From assembly GCA_034698045.1 (NCBI GenBank), contig JAQGAU010000251.1:1-33076 (forward strand): 33,076 bases of DNA, written 5' to 3'. Numbering within the stretch: position 1 is the stretch's first letter; each line of letters opens with the position of its first letter. The DNA comes from Paramacrobiotus richtersi. Lineage: Eukaryota; Tardigrada; Eutardigrada; Parachela; Macrobiotidae. This document shows positions 20,596 to 28,363 of this stretch, piece after piece. The notes under the pieces are model-generated. The model was not told where the DNA came from. It saw nothing but the letters and a program-made list of their open reading frames with translations, and ran no database searches. The position numbers were made by a program, and so were the translations under genes.

Positions 20596-21806
20596 CTAAG
20601 GACAGTCGCGAAGCAGATCGGTAACAGTCTCGGGCAGTCCGATTGATGAATCCCAGAACACCTGTACGTACATGCGGTTGACCGTTGCGCATGCCTCTTC
20701 CAGATGGATGGCGAACGTATTATTTTCTTGAGCTCGATTTTTTGCCCATTGAACCAACTCCTTCATGGCACAGCATGAGCAGTCCGGGTTTTCCGGGCAG
20801 AAGCTGTTCTGCTCCAGATGGAATGTGGTACTTTCCGTTCCAGGAATGGTTTCCAGAACTTCCTTTGATATCGTTGTCAGCTTGTTACGATATGCTTGAA
20901 ATATATCGAGGGCTGGCAATTAGAATGATGACGTACTACGGAAGACCTTTTGCAGAGCGGGGTGCTGTTTCTCTAGCCAGATTTCTTCCTGCAAGAAAAG
21001 CAGCGGTAATTCAGTATGGGTATGATGGACGCCATTTGTTAACGTGTGGACTCGAGTACCCGCGAATTTGACGACTGGTTAAGTAATTTACATCAATTCT
21101 AAGTTGAACTATTTGAATTACTCGGGACACTTTTCAACTAGGGACACTAAGGACAGACTAAGGAAATTCAAATTTGCGAATTTCTAAGACCACGAAGTGT
21201 ACTTACGAGGCTTGCTGAAAGTGGCCGCAAGACGCTCCAGTCAAAGGACACTAACGCGTTCTGGTTCAAAAACAAGTTTGTTAACAAAGGTGAGATGCCG
21301 GTATCCGTGATTTCCACAAAGGCATCTGGTGATACGTCACGGATACCAGTGCTTAGCGAAAGACGCTGTAACGAGCGGTACCCTTTGAAACACTTGGCCT
21401 CTAGCCTGTCGAGTTTCGAGCGGAAGATGGATAACCGCACTAGTTGCCCTTTGACCGTGTCCAGCAGTGCGTTGAACTTGAAGTCGCCATCATGCTGGGA
21501 GCGGAAGCCGTTGAAGTACACCGAGTTCAGCGACACAAGGGTGGATGGGAACGGCTCAGCTTCATCTCCAAGTATATTACAATGGTATCCCTGACGTGCG
21601 GACAAACATGCCTCTCCCAGAGAGATCTTGGTTACGTTAGCTGGGATTGACGCAACGCTGAAATTCCCGGGAACATGGACATCATCACACTTAATAATAG
21701 CCAGACTATTAATGGTGCAATTTGGATTTGCTAGCTCGGCCAGTGAGGTTAAGAAAATCGTTAATCCTATAAACAGGACTGTCAGCAAGGCTAACAAGAT
21801 CTGCAT
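20596..21806 (-). pseudogene. Secreted LRR protein paralogue with an in-frame stop in exon 2
   Basis: Exon 1 is 21207-21806 (600 nt, ATG at 21806) and exon 2 is 20596-20988. Donor GTAAGT and acceptor TTCTTGCAG join in phase 0. Exon 1 is intact: a hydrophobic signal segment, C-T-I-N / C-D-D-V, N-F-S and N-V-T sequons, D-E-A-E-P-F-P-S, then LRRs (L-V-R-L-S-I, L-Q-R-L-S-L, L-L-T-N-L-F-L-N-Q-N). Exon 2 has TAA (20920-20922) after 22 codons, where the paralogue at 23188-24775 has ACA (Thr). After the stop the frame stays open to the family's Cys-rich end (N-P-D-C-S-C-C), up to TAG at 20596-20598. The product would be about 222 residues and lack the capping region. A recent nonsense allele, a sequencing error or a truncated functional form are all possible. 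Confidence 0.7.
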
Positions 21807-21904
21807 GGTTTAGCGGATTGTGTAGACACTGCAGCAACGTCGTACAGAAGCACTGTAAATTTGTGGTATCTGAAAAATCTGATGACATCGGCCGATTTTT
21901 CAAA

Positions 21905-21928
21905 TATTGCCGGCTGTAGTTAGCGATC
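21905..21928 (-). promoter_or_regulatory. Conserved upstream block of LRR gene at 20596-21806
   Basis: TGCCGGCTGTA(G/A)TTAGCGATC (+ strand) lies about 100-120 bp upstream of the ATG. It matches blocks at similar distance upstream of the other two LRR genes. Confidence 0.45.
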
Positions 21929-23187
21929 GCTGGACCGATAACCAGTGCGGCCTTGCATGTGATGTTTTGGTATGATACGGCCGTGCTAGTCTGACTTCAT
22001 ATACATTTGTTCCAGTTTGCATGGGAAGCATGGCCGTTAAACCACCGAAGGACTAAACTGATCAACATATGATTCATATCCAGTTCTAGAAGCCCGTACA
22101 TACGTGACTACCGAGTAGCAAAGTAGCAGCAGCGAAACTGCTTGTTTCTGCAGAAATATACAACGGAAAGTCGGCAAAACACGGGTCTAGTACTAGTAGT
22201 TGGCAAAGCAAGGTACAGTGTGGTGAAGTCGTACGTGTAACTGCCGCAAAATACATTATTCCAAACGTTCTGACATAAACGGGACTGATCGAATGAATCG
22301 TCAGGACGATTCATTTGAACATCAGTCAAAAGGTCATTCGAAGACTGTAGCTAAATGTTATTAGATAACATTCCTCTGTTTCAATACTGACATACAGTAG
22401 CTGCATACATTCCTCGTTACACTGCCAAAACTCGTAGCCATGCTGGCCACAGTGCAGTAGCACTGTGGAAATATTTGTAGTAAAGTGACAGGAGGTATGA
22501 ATGTGGACACGCCACAGTTGCACTTTACAGACTTGCAGCATTTTGCAGGTAAGCGTACTGCTGCATGCATCTGCATACCGTGGTATTTTGTAGCGTCTGT
22601 ATGCCAATTGACAATGATGCCAGGGAGTTTATTTTCCGATCACGAATGGTCGGCCTTCACTGCCGTATTCGTCGCTACTGTATTCGGTAACATGGAATAC
22701 AGTACCGAAAAAAACGTACGGAAACGAATTACCTACCGGCACGACCATTAACCTAAAAACGTAGAAGAAAAAAGCCAATCAGGAAGAAACTCGATTGTTA
22801 CTCCAGTGATACGGTGATATTCATACAATGTAGAAAATCGTTGGTGCCGATCACCGATGTACCAGTGACGTACTGTATGTCTGAGGAACGACATGGCAAC
22901 GTAAGTACTTCTCGGCATATCGAGTTGACATTAACTCTACAGGGGTTTGGTGACCAGATCAGTTTCCCCTATCAGAACCACGATACACATATCTTTTGCG
23001 GCAACAGCCATTAAAATTCTACCAAATGACAGCGCATCAGAAAGTCACAAATCTTCACCGCTGCAGATATTATTAAAACATTGGTCATACCGGATGTTGC
23101 GCGCAGAGTATCCGACAAATGTATCGCAAAATTTTGAAATATTACTGGGACATTGTAGTCGCTGTACCAGAGTTCACCGGAGAAATA
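21929..23187. other. Intergenic within the LRR cluster; duplicated flanks
   Basis: 22078-22235 is homologous to 25065-25190 and 25440-25610 (GTCGGCAA, ACACGGGTCTAG and CAGTGTGGTG blocks). 22990-23187 resembles 26200-26380, the 3' flank of the next paralogue. These are remnants of the tandem duplication. No gene recognised. Confidence 0.55.
22283..22327. repeat. Inverted repeat (hairpin) in the LRR intergenic DNA
   Basis: GACTGAT..AATGAATCGTC is followed by GACGATTCATT..ATCAGTC. The arms are about 20 bp with a small asymmetry and a 2-base centre. Confidence 0.7.
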
Positions 23188-23633
23188 CTAAGCGCAATGA
23201 CGAATCAAATTGATGGTCGTCTCGGACAAGCCCACCCGAGAATCCCACCGTAGTTCGTCCGTGCGGTTGACGGTTCCGCATGTCCCATTCAGAAAGATGG
23301 CAAACGTAACATTTTCCTGAGCGCGATTATGCGCCCATTGAGCCAAATCCTTCAGAGCGCAACATGAACAGTCCGGATTGTCGGGGCAGAAGTTGTTCTG
23401 ATCCAGACTGAAGGTTATATTATTCGATCCGGAAATGGTGTCCAGAACTTCCCTCGAAACGGTTGTTAGGTTGTTACGGTAGAGATAAATTCGGCTGAGG
23501 GCAGGGAGTGTGAACAATGACGTACTGCGGAAGACCTTTTGCAGACCTGGCTGCTGCTCCTCTAGTGAGATTGTCCGCTGCATATTAGAAGAACATCAGT
23601 AGTCTATGTAGTATGTGAACGGTGAATACAGCA

Positions 23634-23810
23634 TTCGGGATCATTTTTAAAACAACGTTTTTCTATTGCTACTGTTAAAGGCAACGAGGCCGCAGTTTTG
23701 GGCGCTGTGCCAAGTATTAAGTCGGGGGCGAATGACAGTGATCAGATCGGATGTTTTAACACGTTCAGATGATGCAGTTGTCTCTGAGAGCCGGCGCATC
23801 AGTTGTGGAA
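23634..23810. repeat. Dispersed repeat, copy 2 (intron of LRR pseudogene)
   Basis: Same element as 4366-4550, here between exons 1 and 2 of the LRR paralogue. Shared blocks are CGGGATCATTTTT, ACAACGTTTTTCT, GGCCGCAGTTTTG and CCAAGTATTAAGTCG. Confidence 0.6.
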
Positions 23811-23918
23811 GGAATAAGATCAAAAAACATAGTGGATACAGCAGTTTTGATTCGGTCCACCAAACTTTGGCGATTGGTTCATTAAATTACAGTTTAACTT
23901 TAACTCTAACCGGTACGA

Positions 23919-23937
23919 TTATTATTATTATTATTGT
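23919..23937. repeat. (ATT)n microsatellite
   Basis: About six ATT units within the intron of the LRR pseudogene. Confidence 0.7.
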
Positions 23938-24881
23938 GACTGTACCACTACAGCAGCCAAACAAACACTTTCCGAAGGGACTGCACTAGCCATTGGACAT
24001 TTTTGAATTGTTAGAATTTTGGAATTTTTTGGTTAATTTACGAAATTAGAAATTAGATAAAAGTACATACTCACAGTGGGAATTGTACCCACAACCAAGA
24101 CCTATATTTAACGACTGTAACAGATTCTAGTCGATAAGATCTAATTATGTAAGACTTGAAGGGTACTCACCAGGCTTGTTGAAACTGGTCGCAAGACTGC
24201 CCAGTCAAAGGGCGTTAGCGCGTTGTTTCCCAAGTACAAAATATTTATCACAGATGCGATACCGGCATCTGTCATTTCCGCAAATGCCTCTGGTGATATA
24301 TCACGGATTCCAGTGTATACCGCAAGAAGGTATAACGACCGGTATCCTTTGAAACACTTGGACTACAACGTGTCGAGTTTCGAGTTGTGGATGCGTAGAA
24401 ACACTATTTGCCCTTTGACCCTATCCAGCAGTATGTTAAACTTGAAGTCACCGCCCTGTTCTGAGCGGAAGCCTTGGAAGGTTACCGCTTTCAGGGAAAC
24501 AAGGCTGGATGGGAACGGCTCAGCTCCATCCCCAAGCACACTGCAGTAGTCTCCCTGCCTTCCGGAAGAGCACAGCGATCCCAGAGAGATCACTTGCACG
24601 TTGGCTGGGATTAACGCCAGGCTAAAATTTGCGGGCACGTGGACGTCTTCGCAGTTTAGAGCATTGGGACCGTCAAAGGTGCAACTTGGATTTGGTAGCT
24701 CGGTCAGTGAGGTTAAAGAAATCGGCAATCTACAAACAGGAACAGGACTGCCAGTAAAAGTAACATGATCTGCATGGTGTAACGGTTTGTGTAGAAACAG
24801 CAGAAATGATGTCTAGAAATAGTGTCAGTCTGTTGTAACTGAAGGCAGCTCAAGACATACAGTAGAGCACATTTCTTAAAG

Positions 24882-24904
24882 ACTGCCGGCTGTAATTAGC
24901 GATC
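24882..24904 (-). promoter_or_regulatory. Conserved upstream block of LRR pseudogene 23188-24775
   Basis: CTGCCGGCTGTAATTAGCGATC (+ strand) starts about 107 bp upstream of the ATG. It corresponds to 21905-21928 and 27850-27866. Confidence 0.45.
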
Positions 24905-24959
24905 TCCAAACCGATAGCCAGTGCGATTTTTGCATGTGGGTTTCGGTATCATATGGTCG

Positions 24960-26379
24960 TGATAGTCTGTCTACAACTACAACCATATACATCTTGTACG
25001 TCTTTTCCAGTTTGCATGGCCAACTGAAGAGGGACTAAACAAATAGACTGTTCATATCTCTTTCTATAAAGTCTATACGCTCCTAAAACTGAACGTCACC
25101 AGTAACCACCAACCAGCAGCAGCCAAACACTGTAAACGGACAGTCCACAGAGCATGGGTCTAGGCTAGGCGTTACAACGTGGTGTGTTCATATAGCTGTT
25201 TTTGCTCACATTTTGCTGGTATTTGCGCACATAGACAAAGACATGGACCGGGCACCCGCAGACGACCGTGTTTACACCAACCACGGGAACACTATCAGAG
25301 CGCACATCAGATATCGTAATGTACGATCGGGAAAACGGGTTCATAGTACGACATTAGCAATTCCCGTAATTATACTATAAGTTTTCTCCAGTTTCCACTT
25401 AAGTACTAGGCAGATTGGCAGTTCCAATATCCTTTTCTGGAAAGCCCGTACACTCATGAAACTGTACGTGACGGCTCACTGCAAGAACCAACCAGCAGCA
25501 GCCAAAGACTGTGATTGTACCTGCCGATGTATACTATACTACAGAAAGTCGGCAAGACACGAGTCTAGTAGCCGGCAAAGCAAAATACAGTGTGGTGTAG
25601 TCGTACAGTTGTTCTTGCTCGCGTTTTTCTCTGTACTATTAATTTTGCACATGAGCAAGACATGGAGGTGCGATACACGTCCGTATCTCGCGTCCGTTGC
25701 AGGTGTGACGGCAGACTTCTTGGCCCGGTTATAACACTAATACAAGATTAGTTTACTGCGCGGCCTTTTCAGTACATGTGATTATGGTATGTTTTAAAAA
25801 ACAAACATCTGCGAACGTTTTGAGTGAGATACAAAGGCGGATGCGCCGGTTGTTGGCAGGAATTTAAGACGTCGCATTATAACAGAACTCACTTTACGCG
25901 TACGTGTTTACTAACGCTTTCTCAGTAGCATATGCAGAATTTGAACAGTTTTTTTTCCGTACTTTGTTAAACTAAGCTTTTGCCGAGTAAAAACACATTT
26001 GCAGGAATAGATCTCCCAAGACCATTAGGAGTTCACATTCCTAAAGTGATATTTTGCGAAATACAAATATCTAGCAGCGGTTCTATCCGATCGATCACCT
26101 ATATAACAGTTCCATACTGTATATTGTTTGAATAACTACATAATGTTATATAATAACTTCTGGGTATCCCCGCATCCCCATTTATTTTTCGGAAAGCGCC
26201 TCCAAACCTCGAAAAAAAGCCAGCGTATTGGCAAACTTAAAGAATTTTCACCAGTTCAAACATTATATACGCATGCCTCATACCAAATGCTTTGTTATGA
26301 AACCAATATATGTATTGCAAAATTTGTGACTAGCATTTTGTCCTTCGGTCGGTATGTTAGACGTCATACAGAAAAAATA
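24960..26379. other. Intergenic within the LRR cluster; locally duplicated
   Basis: About 25000-25215 and 25380-25620 are direct, diverged copies of each other (CCAACCAGCAGCAGCCAAA, GTCTAG and GTGTGGTG(T) blocks), and both resemble 22008-22235. A + strand 92-codon frame at 25456-25734 falls in one copy but is not conserved in the others. A TTTATT (AATAAA on the - strand) at 26181-26186 could serve the gene at 26380-27754. Confidence 0.5.
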
Positions 26380-27754
26380 CTAAGAGCAAGTACGAGTCAG
26401 ATTAGTAACCGTCTCGGGCAAGCCGCCCGTAGAACTCCAGAATAGGGGGTTTGCGACCCTAAAATCCGGCTTGAGGCGGCCTCCAACTCCACAACTCCAG
26501 CACGGATGGCCCCGGGCCTTAGAATCCGAGGATGGATGGCCTGCGAACCGTGAACCAGAGGATGGACGGTCCTCGGGTCTCCCGCATGCCCCGCTCAGGT
26601 TGATGCTAAACGTCACTCTTTTCTGCGCTCGAGTTGTGGCCCACTGAGCCAAATCCTTCATTGCGCAACATGAACAGTTCGGAATCTTCGGACAGAAGTT
26701 GTTCAGTTCCAGAGCGACGGTTGTACCGCTCGTTCCAGGGAGGGTTTCCAGAACTTCCTTGGGAATGGTTGTTAGGTTGTTATGGTCCAGCCCAATTTTG
26801 TTGAGGGAAATCATTGAGAATGACGAAGTACTGCGCAAGAGTTTTTGCAGACCAGGTTTCTGTTTGTGTAGATAGAGTTGTTCCTGCAAGGAAAGCATCA
26901 ATAGTTCAGCAGGGGCATGTAGAAAGCAGCTGTGTTTCGGTTCATCTTACTTCGACGACTGGTTAATTAAGAAACAATCTAGACTGAACTATCTAAGCCA
27001 CGGACTGTAACAATCTCCGGTCGGTGGATCGCATTTCGTGTGACAATGAAAGTAATAAAAGGTACAATTACTATAAGTACAATAAGTAAGCAACCTACAA
27101 CAAAACACAAGAACTAACTAACCAAAGCACAATATATACAACAATAAAATTACTTACCAGACTGGCTGAAATTGGTCGCAAGGCACTCCAGTCAAAAGAC
27201 GTCAGGGCGTTCTCCTTCATGTTCACAAAGGTCAACAAAGGGGAAATCCCGGCATCTGTGATTTCCACAAAGGCCTCTGGTGATATATCACGGATACCAC
27301 AGGTCGTTATTATAAGCTGCTTTAGCGACCGGTACCCTTTAAAGCTCTTGGACTCTAGCTTATCGAGTTTAGACTGCTCGATGACTAAGTATATAATCTG
27401 CCCTTTGACCTTATCCAGAAGTATGTTGAACTGGAAATCGCTTCCGTGTTCGGAGCGGAAGCCTTCAAAGTATGCGCTGTTGAGGGAGACAAGGCTGGAT
27501 GGAAAGGACTCAGCTCCATCTCCAAGCACATTGCAATAAAGTTCATAATCTGCGCAAGAAACTGACGGTCGCAGAGTGATGTATGTTACGTTGGCTGGGA
27601 TTAACGCAACGCTAAAATTGTTGGGAATATTGACATCCACACAGTTCAAAGCAAAACCACTATCAAATCCACAATTTGGATTTGGCAGCTCGTTTTGCGA
27701 GGTATCGGAAATCGACAGTCCTAATACCAGGACTGCAAGCGAAGAGATCTGCAT
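26380..27754 (-). CDS. Secreted leucine-rich-repeat protein, intact paralogue (366 aa)
   Basis: Exon 1 is 27158-27754 (199 codons) and exon 2 is 26380-26883 (167 codons plus stop), joined in phase 0 by donor GTAAGT and acceptor TTCCTTGCAG. An N-terminal hydrophobic signal (M-Q-I-S-S-L-A-V-L-V-L-G) leads to a Cys-bearing cap (L-P-N-P-N-C, L-N-C-V-D-V), sequons N-F-S and N-V-T, G-D-G-A-E-S-F-P-S and G-F-R-S-E-H. LRRs follow: L-D-K-L-E-S-K-S-F-K-G-Y-R-S-L-K-Q-L, I-R-D-I-S-P-E-A-F, L-L-T-F-V-N-M, and in exon 2 L-N-K-I-G-L-D-H-N-N-L. The C-terminal cap has N-C-S-C-C. About 44 extra residues (R-P-E-D-R-P to V-A-N-P), absent from the paralogues, lie before the conserved G-L-P-E-T-V end. No transmembrane segment follows, so secretion is predicted. 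LRR ectodomains usually bind proteins or glycans; the partner is unknown. Confidence 0.8.
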
Positions 27755-27849
27755 GGTGTAGCGGTGCAGCCACGTCGTTGAGGAATAGTGTCAGTCTGTA
27801 GAATCGTGTTACCGAAAACAGGTAAAGAAATCAAGCCGATTTTTCGAAA

Positions 27850-27866
27850 GCTGCCGGCTGTAATTT
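27850..27866 (-). promoter_or_regulatory. Conserved upstream block of LRR gene 26380-27754
   Basis: GCTGCCGGCTGTAATTT (+ strand) lies about 97 bp upstream of the ATG. It is shared with the other LRR copies at 21905-21928 and 24882-24904. Confidence 0.45.
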
Positions 27867-28363
27867 ATGTAAAGCTGTCGGTAAAGATGGCTTATGCGAT
27901 ATAGCATGTCTGGTTTTGCTTTTATCGAATGAGATTAATATCCAGCTTCATGATTTCGATATGCTGTCTACACGCACGTATTATGGGCGTTTTTTTCCAG
28001 CTCCGCATGGCTTTGTTCGGAGAAGTGGCATGATATGTACACCGGTTTTCTCGCATAGTCAGCGTACCGGTTTCGGGTTTGTACAGAAACACTGAGCAAT
28101 TTTCAAACTTGGAGAAACACAGCCTTGTTTCTCTTACTTTGCAGAAACATGGAAAAACATCAACAGTCATAATTTTGGTTAGTTTAGTAAGGTAAAGAGG
28201 TGAAAGTGTATGTTTTTCTCAAATTTTGTTTTCGGTTGTGTAGCCATATTACAGTATACGATAAGGCTGTTCGCCGCTTTGACACCTAATTGGTAGGTCG
28301 CCATATGCAGTGACATCATAAGCTAAGAATACTTAGATTTAATTCATTCGAATGTGTAATTTA
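27867..28363. other. Intergenic between LRR gene and retrotransposon
   Basis: An 82-codon - strand frame at 27922-28170 has no recognisable domain. I see nothing else. Confidence 0.4.

Larger units (their letters stand above)
23188..24775 (-). pseudogene. Secreted LRR protein paralogue, decayed (frameshift and nonsense in exon 1)
   Basis: Exon 1 equivalent is 24171-24775 and exon 2 is 23188-23577, with donor GTGAGT and acceptor ATATGCAG. Exon 1 is 605 nt against 600 and 597 in the paralogues. Five extra bases in the signal-peptide region (about 24735-24750) shift the frame, so the ATG reads only about 20 residues before a stop. A second lesion is TAG at about 24361 after S-K-L-D-T-L, where the paralogues have Glu. 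Exon 2 is fully open, with LRR (L-S-R-I-Y-L-Y-R-N-N-L), N-P-D-C-S-C-C and R-H-C-A ending at TAG 23188-23190. Splice sites are preserved, so decay seems recent, or alternative transcripts may exist. Confidence 0.75.

Noticed and set aside
22485-22751. 88-codon + strand frame
   Set aside because: No signal peptide, domain or paralogue; not conserved in the other LRR duplication units.
25456-25734. 92-codon Cys-containing + strand frame with a hydrophobic stretch
   Set aside because: It falls in a locally duplicated intergenic segment, and the related copies at 22078-22235 and 25065-25190 do not keep the frame open.
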